Below are positions 1 through 12,381 of a stretch of DNA of 64,000 nucleotides, one piece after another; positions within the stretch are counted from its first letter, which is position 1, and the number at the start of each line of letters is the position of its first letter. Both the position numbers and the translations under genes were made by a program. The notes below the pieces were generated by a model. That model saw nothing but the letters and a program-made list of their open reading frames with translations. It was not told the DNA's origin and made no database searches. Origin of the DNA: Blasia pusilla. Lineage: Eukaryota > Marchantiophyta > Marchantiopsida > Blasiales. The stretch lies in NCBI GenBank assembly GCA_050084515.1, contig CM114274.1:32426001-32490000 (forward strand). The letters are read 5' to 3'.

Positions 1-1850
1 AGAATCATTATATACTCTCCATTCTCTCACGACATGAATCATAAATGGTAGTGTTGTGGCGATCATCTATTCATAACATGGAACCCCAGAATTCCTAACT
101 ATAGAGCCCTTATAAATTATTTTACGCTTGTACACAAGAAAAATAGCACAACTAGTGTTAAACCCTACTCGAGCAAGCTTATTAATATCCATGGATCGTT
201 ATATAAGGACATACAAAGTACAATCCCATGTCCTTCCATACGTGATAATAAGAAGAATCACCAAAGTTGGAGATTGCATGATTTGATTTATGAATGCCTC
301 CCCAAAGTGATAAACTAGACAACGAGTAAACCATTGCTTATCTACGAAGAGAATCTTGATGTGAGACGGATTGAGGAAAGGAAAAGCGTGTACGATTTGT
401 GCTTTATCCTTATCCATACTTAACGGACATTCTCTACTCCTTCAAGAAAGGACTTTGGCGAAGCTGCACTCCCAAGAAGGGTAATCCACTCTCATTGGGA
501 AAATAATAAGCCAAAACCATCCACTATCCCTAGTATGAAAAAAAACTCTCCTAAGACGATAAGTCTCCCCAAATAACCATCTCATATCAGACTCTTGAAA
601 CTTTTAAAGGTATAGAACTCAACCAAGTCACTCTCCCAAGAAGAGTAATCCACTCTCATTAGAAGAGCAAGCAAGTCAATTCAATCCACTCAAGAGCAAC
701 AAGGAAGACTCAAGAAATAAAGTAGAAGTTGATGAAACCTTGAAGGTCCCTCCTCTTTATATACTCTCAAGGGATCTACAAGAGTAAAACATAGGGCTAC
801 TTTTATCTTGTGCCACATGGCTTCCTCTCAAGGCTTAGTCAATCCCATTTTGACACCAGCAGATTACATGTTATTTCCTCCAAAATATCCTCGTGAACTC
901 ACTTTATATCCTTTAAACTACCCCAACTATCCTAGCTATCAACCAATTCTACTTTTGCTTTTCTTTCATTAACCAATCCCACTAGTTTACTTTTATTCTC
1001 CCATGTCTTATTTATTACCTCTTTTCCTAAAGTTAGGCCCGCACAAATGAACCACCCTTAAGAGGTTTAAACATGTAAATTTCATTTTCTTGAGCTAATT
1101 TACTTAATACTAATAAAACTCTCTCTAATATAGTGGTTGATTACATGGTGGGTGATTTTACTATACGACAACATGTTCCTTCTAGTGTGAGTCCATCTCC
1201 GAATTGGATCCCTCTATAGCTCAATAAAAAAATGTGCTATAGAGTGCTAGAGTGAAATCTCTAACACAAGATAGAATCTTTCTTGATCTAGCTGACCTAC
1301 AGATAGAGCAAGCCAACATTTGGGAAAAGTGTCACATCTTATTTTGACGGATGTAGAGTTCTATCGCGTCGACGGTCTAGAGAGTCAACGGGTTGTTCAA
1401 GTGTTCCGAGATATCGGATGAGGATGGCAACAAGACAGTTGTGTTAGAATCATTGTTTATGATGATTTAGCTATTTTAGTTTTAGTTTGTCAGGTGATCT
1501 GTTGATCGAGTCAACAGTCATCCGATAACCTGTGTACGCAGGTTAAGAGTAGGAGTTAGGGTACTAGCATCCAGATTCCCTCATAGTAGAGGATGGATGT
1601 GGTTTGATATGTTAATGTAGATTCATGAGTAAAGTTTTAGGCCGGGGAGCCATTTTTACTACTCTTGATTTTACATGAGAAAGATATCAGGGGGCAAGTA
1701 GGAATTTGTTGTTTGCAAGTAGGCAAGCAAGTTGTCTTGATGGGGAGCCTATGGAGACACGCGTATTGAGTATAATTGGTTGTTTTTTTGTTTGAGAGGT
1801 TGTGCACGGAAGCGTTGTCCATTTCGCTCAGATTTCATTGGTGCGGGTTG
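1..1850. other. No recognisable gene; AT-rich flank
   Basis: I see no recognisable protein in this stretch. The longest open frame is a 72-codon minus-strand ORF (199-417) with no motif I know. The part from about 1140 to 1850 has the texture of LTR or leader sequence of the gypsy-like remnant further right, but no TG...CA boundaries could be fixed. A short duplicated segment is listed separately. Confidence 0.5.
467..664. repeat. Imperfect direct repeat, two copies
   Basis: A segment of about 35 bp built around CCCAAGAAG.GTAATCCACT occurs at 467-500 and again at 628-664 in the same orientation with a few substitutions. No function is evident. Confidence 0.6.
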
Positions 1851-3700
1851 ATGGGGGATAGCAATAGGGGATAGCGCAGGTTGTGGCCATGGTGGTCGTG
1901 AGTGTGTCACCGATAGGTAAGCAATGAGTGTCGGGAAGGAGAAGAGAGCTTTGCCTTGCAGCCGCCGTGGGGTTGTTAAGTGAAGACGGGTAGCTAGGTC
2001 ACGGTTGAATTAGGGTTAGTTCGCGCACAGTCGAGGAAAACGGGCAGGAAGTTGGGAGTAGTCGAGGCGGGGCTAAGCCGTGAGGGAAGACTTAAGGCCG
2101 TCGGAGCTCCAAGGATCGAAAGGAGGGCAAATGGAATCGTTAAGAGCCGGATCTGTAGGAGCTAGTCAAGGGTGCGAGGCCCGCGGAGGGTTGGGAGTGG
2201 CTCCACAAGGAGCCGCGCCCATGGGGGGGCACCCACTTCCATACGGACGCGTGAAGGCGAAAGAATAGGCCTAAGGGTTGCAAGACTAGAGGAGACAAGA
2301 AGAGTCACTAGAGGCAAGTTGCGAGTTTAAGGAGCCGGGCAATTGCCTAAAGGACGGCCGGGTAAAGACTGGATCTGAGTCGCGGGAGTGGGAGCGGAAG
2401 ACAAGGCTGGAAGGGGAGAGGGTTTAGGTTATGGAGTTGCGCCCAAGCACAGCTGAGAGGTAAACTTTCAGGGGTAGGTAAGAGCGACGGGTGGAGTAAC
2501 AGGAGTAGAAGGGGGCTAGCCGCATAGGATGGTGAGCCAAAAATAGGGACGGAGTTGGGGAAGGAGTTTCAAGAAGAAAGGAACAGGGAAGTCTGAGTTA
2601 ATGTAGAACTTTGGAAGAGGCATAGTGGAAGTTCAGCGGTCCAGGAAGTTGGGAGGACAAGCTGGAGGCATGGGGGGTCGCGGCCCATAGGGAGCCACGC
2701 CGCAATAGGGACTACAGAGCCAGGTCCGCATGGGGGCGCCGTCAGGCTTTCCAAGCTTGTGGAGTAGGGTGAGCCAAGGCCCGCTTGCATAGGGCAGTGG
2801 ATCGGCACAGGAGTAAATACGAGAGAGGGGGAAAAAGGCGGACGGGGTTAGAGTTGGGTCAAGGTAGGGTAGGGAATGTGGTTGCTACTAGGCTATAGGG
2901 TTGGGACGTACCAAGTAAGGGCCGTGGTTGGATCAAGGCGGGACCAGCCAACCATAGTAGGCCGCATGAACATGGTAGGGTCGGCGTGGTGTCCAGGCTA
3001 TCATGTTGGGCAGCATACATGGTTGGGTATGAACGGGTTGAGTTAGGATTACGAGGTTCCTCGCGAGATTTTTACGACATTGGACTTTCAGGTTGTGGAT
3101 CGCGAGTGGTGACAGGGTTTTCTTGCCGTTGATAGTTTGCGACAAAGTGTTAGAGGTGGACACACATGTGATCATGCCGACGGGTAGTCCGCATATGCTG
3201 ATGGGAGGTTCGACGTATTGGTCGAGGAGAGTGTCGTGTTGCGGAGGTTGCCGCACCACATGGAGGACTGCGTGTTGACGGTGTCGTAGGTTGGAGGGCG
3301 TGATCAGGTTATCCATTCGAGTCCCTTTTCCCGCACTTATCTTGTGTGATTGAGAGTTACGGGTATCGGGTAGTTGTTGGTGTTGGATGGGTGTAGCGAC
3401 GGTGACGAGTGTAGACTTCTTTCATGTGTATTATGTTGGTGGATATACGGCGGTTGCCGAGTAGGGGTTGTGTGTATGACCTGAGAGTATATTTATGACT
3501 TAGGTGAGTTAGTGGGAGGCTCATGGTGAGCCCAAGTGTTGAGCGTGAATGAGGCCGGGTGTGTCATCACAGGATTATCATTAGCATTGGTGAGCTAGTG
3601 AGGAGTGTGAGAGACTCTTTGTGAGTTTGAGTGCTTGAACAGGTGAGACAAGGTTATCATCACGGCGTTCTTCTAGGGTTCGGAAGAACATGATAGTACA
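1851..3700. other. GC-rich stretch without an intact gene
   Basis: Base composition changes sharply here, becoming G-rich on the plus strand compared with the AT-rich flanks. Open frames are short, overlap on both strands and match nothing I know. The position directly before a plus-strand gag fossil makes untranslated leader or LTR sequence of the same retroelement the simplest reading, but I could not identify LTR ends or a primer site. Confidence 0.4.
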
Positions 3701-3726
3701 AGTAGTGGTAGCGGAGTGACACCGAG

Positions 3727-5470
3727 TTGTGTGAGATATCAAGGGATTTCGAGTGGGAACCAACCGTGGCTGGATCATCTTCACTAGACACTGGGTCTGG
3801 TGACAAGATCGCGGACGGGGACAGTGACACATGGAGAGAGATGGACGACATGGGCCATCGGGGCATGCCCTGTTTCTCGGGTGTGGCACGCACCATAGAT
3901 TTAGATGACTTCATGCAGGAGTTTGACACATGGTGCAACTTCCAAGAGATACGGACCCCTACGCGGTTCAACCCTTTTATGGCATGGAAGGGGTTGTTCC
4001 AGCACTTGGAGGGTCTCCTTATGGATGATTACATGGAGTTTTGATCTCTATATTCTATAGAGATCGATGCTTGGAGGGTGTATTGGGCTCCATGGTATGT
4101 GCCCACTAGTGGTCGTGAGGCGTATGATGGGATAGTGAGGGCGGAGAGATCTACACCATCAACCCAGGGACTAGATGGAGAGGATGGTAGTGAGAGTGGT
4201 GAGGTGGCAGAGACCTCTCGTGGTAGAGGACCACCGAGTATCAATCCTAAAGTGGAGTTTTTCCGACAGTTGGGGAGGAGCTACTAGGGCGTGCGGACTG
4301 ACAAGTTGAAGAGTCTACAAGATTTTCAGCGGAGATCAGGTGAGAGTCTGAGGGAGGCATTCACGTGCATGCGATGATTGATTGTTGCCACATATGGAGT
4401 GATTGAGGCGCAGTCAGTACAGTATTGGTATGGGTTGCTGGACGAGGAGCTACGGAGGAGAGTTTGGGATGCGATGTTCCTTCACACGGCGAAGCCCATA
4501 TTGAAGGTGGTCTTCAAGTTGTTTGAGCTAGTAGATCTCAAGATGAGTGAGGAGCATGTGATGACAACGAGATTTTCGTGGGATTTTACGGGTCGACGAG
4601 TAGGAGTAGACCCATATGTGCCCCAACATACACCAGTACCCCAAGAGTAGGCTCAGAGAGCAGGGCAGGTATCGTAAGCCGATGAGGAACGGCCCGTACC
4701 AACATATGTGTCCCAACAGGGACCAAGTTTTGCTTGTGGGACGTGTGGTGGATCACATAGGCAAAGGGATTGCCCACAGCATGGGAGAGGGCCAAGGCAC
4801 CTTTGATTGCTCAAGAGCTACATAGGATGGCTCCACCACAGTTGCAATGTGATCATTGACAGCGATATGGTCCCACTAGGGATAGGTGTTATAATCTTCG
4901 CAAGGAAGTAGGCTCAGAGGTAGGCAGAGGATTTTGGGGCAAGAGAGTTGGTGGAGATTGAGTGGTGGATGATCGTGGTGGTAGAGTACCATCACCAATC
5001 ACAATAGATGGAGAATGTGCATCCGATGCAGCGCTCCTTACGCGCTTCGATCACTTGGAGCAAAGGATTGTTGCCATGACGATGATGTAGCTACAGGCAG
5101 GACCAAAGCTGAGAGTAGCTAGTGTGGCGTTAGCCTCCACATCTTACCACGATGTTGGTGAATATTTTGCGGGGATGGGATTAAGGGTGTAGTGCGGCTC
5201 AGGTTGAGGCTGATGTAGTGGTGACTCGGGATGCTGCGAGAGTAACCGAGCCATCGAGAGATGGGATTGAGATTGATCCACAAGAGGGGACCGATGGGCG
5301 GTAGGCCAAGGTTTCCCAGTCGTTCACATTGTCGAAGGCACTGCATACACCCTCGATGGTGCCTCGACGACCAGTAGTACCCATAGGTGAGGATGTCATG
5401 AGGAGTTGGAGAGACGACTCCTATGCCGGCTCGAGAGGAGCCAATGTCGACCACATTGTTGGAGGTGGAC
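3727..5470 (+). pseudogene. Gypsy-like retrotransposon gag remnant
   Basis: Broken plus-strand frames together read as a retrotransposon gag. The first piece (3727-4044) has the helical core of the gag domain. A second (4078-4287) ends in FFRQLGRSY, and a third (4378-4650) contains QYWYGLLDEELRRRVWDA, which is the gag pattern. Shifted frames at about 4725-4770 give a zinc knuckle, CGTCGGSHRQRDC, followed at about 4845-4900 by a second, damaged CCHC-like motif. Stop codons and frameshifts separate every piece and no reverse transcriptase follows, because the copia LTR begins at 5483. Family assignment to Ty3/gypsy rests on general resemblance only. It is non-functional. Confidence 0.6.
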
Positions 5471-5482
5471 ACTATTCTAGAT

Positions 5483-5788
5483 TGAGTTACAGTCAACCTC
5501 ATGAGACACCTGAATTGCTATATTTGGTACTCACACGAAGTAGGGAAGCTTAATCTTGGTAAGTCAATTAAGCGCGATTATCTTAACTATGGTAAGTTAA
5601 TCATAGTTAATCTAACTCGAGACTATGTTTAAGGTTAGTTTTAGGGTTGCTAGTACATACCCTATATAATTGAGAAGGGGATCAACCTCCCCTCATTTTT
5701 CTCTCATTGCAAATTTCGTTTTTCCATGGTGGTGTGTGAGTGTGAGAGCCGTTTCCCACCACTTATGCTTCTTTAGCAGTTTTCCACA
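5483..5788 (+). repeat. Copia A 5' LTR
   Basis: This 306-bp segment starts TGAGTTACAGTCA and ends TTTTCCACA, with standard TG...CA ends. It aligns along its whole length with the 3' LTR at 53752-54247. It contains ACCCTATATAAT, a likely TATA box, near 5657-5672. Where the other LTR has a long GT tract, this copy has only a short GTGGTGTGTGAGTGTGAG run. Confidence 0.9.
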
Positions 5789-5790
5789 TT

Positions 5791-5800
5791 GTATCAGAGC
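5791..5800 (+). other. Primer binding site, initiator tRNA-Met type
   Basis: GTATCAGAGC lies two bases after the LTR end. It matches the TGGTATCAGAGC primer site that is complementary to the 3' end of initiator tRNA-Met and common in plant copia elements. Confidence 0.85.
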
Positions 5801-6303
5801 GATAGGAGAATATCACTTGAAATTCTTGGTATTTTTGGAGAGAAGAGAGGCAAGAGAAGGCAAAATTTCAATTTGGGAAAAGGAAATTTATTTATAGCTC
5901 AGTGGGTGCAGATTTCAGGTGGAGCTTTGAAGGTGATAAAACTTTGGAGGCGTTTTTTAGGGATTTTCCGGTTGATTTAGCTATCTGGGTCCGTAGCGGC
6001 TAGAACGGCGCCAAAGGCTGGTTTTAGCTGTCTTGTAGAGCTCGTCGAAAAATTTCCAACGCATCCAAAATTGCTCGTTTCTGACATTCTAAGCTCATGC
6101 AATAGCAATTTCAGTGTAGGAAAGTGCAATTAGTGAAGAAAAGTTGTGCAGTTTGCTCTCTACATGCCAATTTCAACTAGTTCTTTCATACAATTGATCA
6201 ATTTTGGCAAATTTCATGTTGATTTCTATGTAAGAGATGTCTATGCTTCAATTGGAGTAGTAGAAAGCCTGAAATTACATCTTTGTGAGTGAAATCGTTT
6301 GTC

Positions 6304-8873
6304 ATGGAGTATTCCTCAAGACAATCATAGGCGAGAAGCTAGATAAGAAAAATTACAATGTCTGGAAGTTTCGCATGAAATAATTTCTTATGGGTGAAGA
6401 ATTATGGGAGCTTGTCACAGATGATGAGGCCAAGCCAAAAGGTGACTCAATAGACTTCAATGTTCGTGCCTAGAATAAACGCGCAAGGCAAGTAATCCAC
6501 TACATTTCAATACGATCAGTTCGCCAATGATAGGTCACATTCAAGATGTTGATATTCTGAAAGAGGCCTAGGATGCATTGGAAAAGATGTTCCACATATC
6601 TACGAAGGCCAAAAAGCTTCCATTGAAACAATAATTGAACGAAGTGAGGAAAGGATCGCAGAGCATTAATGATTATATTTGAATATCAGACATATTGTTG
6701 ATAAGTTGAATATCATTGGAGTGAAAGTAGAAGATGATGATCTGATCTTGTTCACTCTTTAAGGCCTTCCAAAGGATTACAAGTCCTTTTAGACCTCTAT
6801 CTCTGTGAGAGAGAAGTATCCAACCTTTCAAGAGTTAGTCCCTTTGTTAATTAGTGAAGAGATGCGTATAGTAGGTAGCAATAGCTCGTCTAGTCTGCAA
6901 GAGAGTGCGTTATTTGCTGGTTATGGATCAAAGAGAGGCAGCGGTCGTGACAGAAGCTTCCATGGTCGTGGTGGATATCAAGCATATGGAGGAAGAGGCA
7001 CTCAATATAACGTCACTCAATCAACTACGAACCAGTACCACATACAATCACAAGGTGGTGATGGTGGAAACCTGTTGGGGTCGAGGTCAAGAGTAGGGGG
7101 TCCCTGGATCTTGCAATTACTGTGGGATAAAGGATCATTATGAAAAGTTTTGATTCAAGAAGAAGGCAGATATGAGAACAAGAATCTTATAGCAACAAAA
7201 CTATGTGGAGCAACAACACCAAGAGCAGTACCAAGAACAACAACATTCACAAACGGAGCATCTCTTGGTCATGACTCATCATATAGGAGCTACGGTCAAG
7301 AAAGACTCGACATCAAATTGGTATATTGACTCTAGTGCATCAAATCACATGACCACACAAGCTAAATGGTTAAGTAGTTTGGAGCCGGTGAAAGATCCTA
7401 CAATTGTGCTCACTGGAGATGATACTCAACATCATATCATGCATACCGGTAAAGTTCCAATAGCATCATATGGTCTTTGTGCTCTTGGAAATATTCTCTA
7501 TGTTCCTACCATTGCAAGAAACTTGATCTCTGTAGGATAGATAATAGAACAGGGTTATCAAGTGAAGTTTAACGCAGATGGTTGTTTCATTGAAATAATG
7601 GATGACCAGACTACGATAGCCAAAGGAACTAGATGTGGCATAATGTTCAAATTAAATATTTCTATGCGAGAGATTCAAACAGCAATGTATGGTCAAACCG
7701 GCCAACAAATCACAGATCTAAATGTGTGGCATAAAAAAATTAGACATATGAATCTTCAAAGATTATAGAGTCTTTCATCATCTAATATAGTAATAGGACT
7801 CCCTAAATTAGCAAGTCTTGCTATGTTAGAGGTATGTTCTGCTTGCCAATTTGGAAAACAAGCTAGATTTCCTTTTCCAAAGCAAGGTAGAAGAGCATCC
7901 AGGATATTGGAGTTGATCCACACTGATGTGTGGACAGCATCACAACATAGCCTTAGTGGTTGCCAATACTTTCTTTCATTTATTGATGACTTCTCTAGGA
8001 ATATAGGAGTATATATGGGTATACTTTTTGAAAGCCAAGTCAAAGATATTCTCAGTGTTCCAAATATTCAGAGTTCTAGTAGAGAAGTAGACTAGATAAC
8101 ACATTCTAAATTTGTGTTGTGATGGAGGAGGAGAGTATCTTTTAATAGAGTTTGATGATTATTTATGTCTGAATGGCATCCAACATCAAGTGATTCGCCG
8201 TTACACTCCACAAAAAAATGGAGTGGCTGAGAGGAAGAATCGACATATTGCTGAAGCAGCACGAGCTATGCTGAATGAGAAGAACATGCCTAAAGTGTCT
8301 TGGATAGAGGTTGTTGCATGTGCAATCTTCTTAATCAACCAAACTCCAATAGCATGAGTTCATGATAAAACTCCATTCGAAATCTTCATAGGAAGGAAAC
8401 CTGATTTTTCCTTCTTGAAAGTATTTGGCTGTATTTGTTATGCTCATGTTCCTTCTGAGAGTCATCAGAAATTAGACCCCAAGTCTAAAAGATGTATCTT
8501 CATTAGCTATGCTGATGGAACTAAGGGATATGAGTGCTATATTCCATCCTCTAGGAATCTTATTATTAGTCGCGATGTTGTCTTTGATGAGCTAAAGTCA
8601 TGGTATGCTCCATTTGAGCCTATTCCACCTCTAAACTTGTCTGTTGAGGGGGAGAATATGACCATAAACCAACAGACATTGTCTTCAACTTCCCCAAGTA
8701 CTAGTGCGGGATTAGGAGAGGTCTTGGATTCATCAATTAAATGTGTGAGTCCATGGACGGCAAGAGTACGTATTCAATCTGTTGACATTAGTCAAAGCTC
8801 GAGTCAAGTGTCAAAGGCATCTACCTCTAAACAACAACTTCGTAGATCAAGTAGAGTTATACATCTAGTTTAG
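6304..8873 (+). pseudogene. Copia A gag-protease-integrase, degenerate
   Basis: The polyprotein frame is interrupted by several stops and shifts. Gag begins near 6304; about 6335-6410 reads KLDKKNYNVWKFRMK, typical of copia gag. A zinc knuckle remnant (CNYCGIKDHYEK, about 7110-7150) runs into a TGA where its last cysteine should be. The protease (7310-7540) has WYIDSSASNHM, with the catalytic Asp-Ser-Ala in place, and ends in a stop after LISVG. Integrase follows: pre-integrase HHCC region (WHKKIRHMN..., CSACQFGKQ) at 7720-7870, then the catalytic core with HTDVW, FIDDFS and GVAERKNRHI (7910-8260). The 8415-8873 frame (KVFGCICYAHVP onward) is the integrase C-terminus and linker. In-frame stops near 7538, 7768, 8095 and 8357 show that it is dead. 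Confidence 0.9.
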
Positions 8874-8884
8874 AGATTCATAAA

Positions 8885-11117
8885 TGATTGTAGAATTAAG
8901 AAATTGGGTGCCTCTGTCACTGACCAGCTCCAGAGGACAACCAAACCGCGTGATAATGTTGTCAAAAAGAAAACAGGCTGTTACCTGTGCATCATTAGTT
9001 CTGAGGGCAATAGCTTCAACCCACTTGGTGGCATAATCTGTAGCGACAAGAATATATCGGTTTCTTTTACGCTTTGTGACGGGTTGGATGGGGCCTACAA
9101 AGTCAATGCCCCACTTTTCAAAAGGGGCTAATGGAAGGATGGGTACCAGGGGCCATCTGCTTGACATTAAAGGCTTTCCCTGTCTTTGGCAAGGATCAAA
9201 ACTTCTAATGAATAAATGTACATCCTTATGCATGGTCGGCCACCAATATCCTCTATCTCGAATTTTGGCCACTGTTGTGTGAACAGCATAATGCCCACCA
9301 ACATTCCCCTCATGGAGAGCGCTGATAACTCTTGGAATCTCCCTTTTCTCTAAACATCTCTTCAACTTATGATCTGGAGTTAGCTTATATAGTGTATTCT
9401 GAAGCAAGGTATAGGGTCTTGCTTTGTGGACAAAAACAACTTTCTGCTCTACCGAGAGCTTGGCAGGAATGATTCCATGCGGTAAGTATTGGACTATCTC
9501 AAAGTATAACGAATTTGCTCCTTCAATGTGGAATAGGGCTTCATCTGGGAATGCATTTGAAATCTCCGCTATAGGTCCCACTCCTTGTAATCTCGAAAGG
9601 TAATCAGTATTGACATGGGACTTACCCGGCTTCACTTGTACTTCAAATGAAAATTCTTGGAGGAGAAGTACCCATCTTGCTATGCGTCCGGATAGATCAG
9701 CCTGATTAAATAAGTATTTCAAGGCATTATGATCCGTATGGAAGACAGTATCATACCCTAACAAGTAATGGCGAAACTTTTTGCAAGCATATACTATGCC
9801 TAAGGCTTCCCTTTCTGTTGTTGAGTAATTCTTCTCCGTTGGATTAAGCTGCCTGCTCGCATAGTAGATGGGATGGTCCCTCCCTTGAGAATCTTTCTGT
9901 CCAAGGACAAGGCCTAGGCAAAACTTGGACACATCCACATCCATATGGAAGGATTTGTTCCAATCTGGAGGTTGTAACACAGGTGCATGCATGAGCTTGT
10001 CCTTGAGGGCTTGGAATGCCACCTGTCTTTCTTCAGTCCATACGTACTCCGTATCCTTTCTTAATAACTGAGTAAGACTGGCGGCCGTCCGAGAGTAGTC
10101 CTTAACAAAATGCCTGTAATACCCCACACAGCCAAAGAATCCTCGTAATTCCTTCAGATTTTTTGGGATTTCCAGAGCCAATATAACAGAAATTTTGTCA
10201 TAATCTACTTCGATACCTTGTTTGGAAATCTTGTGGCCCAATAATATCCCTTCTATCATTGCTAAGAAACATTTTTCTGCTTGTAGGGACAGGCCTGCCC
10301 ATCGGCATCGTTCAAAGGCTTTTCGGAGGTGTTCAATATGATTTTCTGTTCGTCCATATACACAGAAGTCATCGATGAAAATTTCCATATAATCCCTTAG
10401 GAAGTCCTTAAATATGATCATCATTGTTCGTTGAAAAGTGGCTGGTGCATTGCAGAGTCCAAAAGGCATCCGGTTGAATGCAAATGTCCCCCAGTCGGTT
10501 GTAAAGTTGTTCTTGCTCTGGTCCTCCTTCCTAATGTGAATCTGATTATAACCTGCATATCCATCTAAGAAGGAGAATCTCTCACTGCCTGCTACTTTAT
10601 CCAGAATCATATCAGTAAATGGCAAAGGATGATGGTCTTTTCTGGTAGCAGCATTGAGCTTCCTATAATCTTGGCAGAACCGGATCCTATATTCTCCATT
10701 GGGACCTAGTGGTTTAGGAGCCACTACTATTGGGGACACCCACTCACTAGACAAGACAGGATATATGAAGTCTGCCTCCATAAGTTTATCCAGCTCCTTC
10801 TTCACTAAGGAAGAAGATTTGGGATTTAACCTATACTGTCTCTGCCTTACTGGAACAACTCCTTCCAATAAATCAATTCGATGTTCTCCTATTTCAATCG
10901 GAATCCCTTTCAGATCTTTGTGAGATTTAGCAAAAACGTCTTCAAATTCAATCAAGAGGTCAGCATACAGCTGCCTCTCCTGATTCTGTATGGTTACACT
11001 CATATTAAACTTTTTACCTCCCTTGATCACTAAGGGAGAATATTGTTCTAATCTAAACATCCGCTCAAACATACTCTTCGTCTCCTCGAAGTAGGATCGA
11101 CTGTTTCCCAATCCCAC
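8885..11117 (-). CDS. Gypsy pol: reverse transcriptase, RNase H, partial integrase
   Basis: This is one open frame of about 740 codons on the minus strand. Reverse transcriptase carries FCQDYRKLN, PLPFTDMILD, FNRMPFGLCNAPATFQR and the catalytic IFIDDFCVYG (a YxDD variant with Phe). RNase H follows (FHMDVDVSKFCLGLVLGQKD, ... YSTTEREALGIVYACKKFRHYL). Integrase starts with an HHCC zinc region (GNVGGHYAVHTTVAKIR ... FDPCQRQGK), in which the usual first cysteine of the CxxC pair reads Phe. The core has WGIDFVGP and VSDRGTQF, giving the two catalytic aspartates. The frame runs into foreign sequence just after GTQFLN, so the catalytic glutamate and the C-terminus are missing. The enzyme would normally copy element RNA into DNA and integrate it. 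Confidence 0.93.
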
Positions 11118-11242
11118 TTCTACATTCTTACTATTCAGTGGTTGCTACTTCAGCTGCTTGGAGCCGACCGGTTCCTCCTCGGGATTAGTCGCTCCCCCGA
11201 GCTCCTAGGGTCGAGTCTGTTCCGCTCCTATTTGCATCGTCC

Positions 11243-12154
11243 TCACTGTCTGGTTCTTTGAAATAGGAGGGTTTTCTGTCCGAGATCCCCCTTCTGTGAA
11301 CCTGCCTGCTCGCTAATCCCCCCTGCAAGAGTGCTCGTCTCTTCGACACATGTTGGTGCCTCGTGGAATAAAGAGGAGAGGTCCCCCTCTTCTGAGCATA
11401 AAAAATCGCTTATAGACTGTTGTTCTACATCTATCCATCTACTGTCCAAGGTGGAGTCACTAACTCCCGATGTATATCCTGAATCTGTGGAGGAGGTCTC
11501 TCCTGCATGCTCCACTGTCTCCCACGTAATTGTGGTCTTGGGCGATCCAAAAGTAAAAGTTTTCCTCCCCCAACTTGTTTGAACGCGAGCCTTATATAAC
11601 CAGGGTCTTCCTAGTAATATTGGATAAGTAGAAGGAGTAGGGGGGTCAATGACTATGAAATCCAACCTAAAGAGCTTATCCCCTATCACTACTGACAGAT
11701 TAGCCAACTTCCCTATAGGTACTACTCTCGACTGGTCTGCCATGCGTAAAATTTTTGGTGTGGATTCAAACTTCGTGAATCCCAGTGATTTTGCTGTATC
11801 AGCAATCATTATATTCACCCCAGAGCCTCCATGTACAGGGACTTTTTTAACTAAACATCCTGCTACCTGCACTTCTATGTCTGGTGGTCCTAAATCCTCA
11901 ACAATGTCTCCTACTTGGTTTACAGTGGTGGCAGGAAGCTTATATTTCCGCTTCCTTCGTGTAACTAAAGGTCTAATCTGTTTTCTATAAAAGGAATTTT
12001 CCCTCAGTAACTCCCCAATGGTTACATTTGCTTTTGTCTCCGCTACATCCTTCAGAATGTCATATCCTTGTGTTCTCTCCCTCCTGTTTCCTTCAAATTT
12101 CACAGTCTTCCGTATCTGGTCCGGCCGATCCAACGACTTGGCATTTTCGCCCAC
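11243..12154 (-). pseudogene. Gypsy protease region with altered active site
   Basis: This 303-codon minus-strand frame lies between gag and pol. The retropepsin signature is visible as VPVHGGSGVNIM where related elements have Asp in place of His. The flap/second motif YPILLGRPWL is intact. The Asp-to-His change (a GAT-type codon reading CAT) removes the catalytic residue, so the protease should be inactive. Upstream, the same frame continues with one stop (about 12210) through a charged stretch towards gag. It differs in frame from both gag and pol, as separate or shifted reading frames do in this element class. Confidence 0.8.
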
Positions 12155-12381
12155 TTGGGAGTTTGTGTTTTCAGGTCCTTTGGCTCGACTTTGCTCCTTC
12201 TGGATTAAATCCTATACTTCTCCTCTGATATCCCCTAGAAAGTACTTAGGGACGTTTCTGTCATAAGCTTGATCCAATTCCTTTGGGATCCCTTCACTTT
12301 GCCTGCCCCCTGGCTTCTCTTCCTTCTTCTTGGACGCCCGACTTTCTTTTCTTTTCTTTTGGACATCTGGTCCCGCAATTC

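Larger units (their letters stand above)
5483..8887 (+). mobile_element. Ty1/copia element A, 5' portion only
   Basis: This is the left part of a copia element. It comprises a 5' LTR (5483-5788), a primer binding site, gag, protease, integrase and the linker to reverse transcriptase. It stops at about 8887, just after a linker segment (LRRSSRV) that in the related copy at 52.1 kb continues into reverse transcriptase. The sequence beyond the break belongs to a gypsy integrase on the other strand. No 3' LTR of this copy is in the window. The 51.25-54.25 kb copy belongs to the same family and overlaps this one by about 0.9 kb, so the two are separate copies and not halves of one element. Confidence 0.85.
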
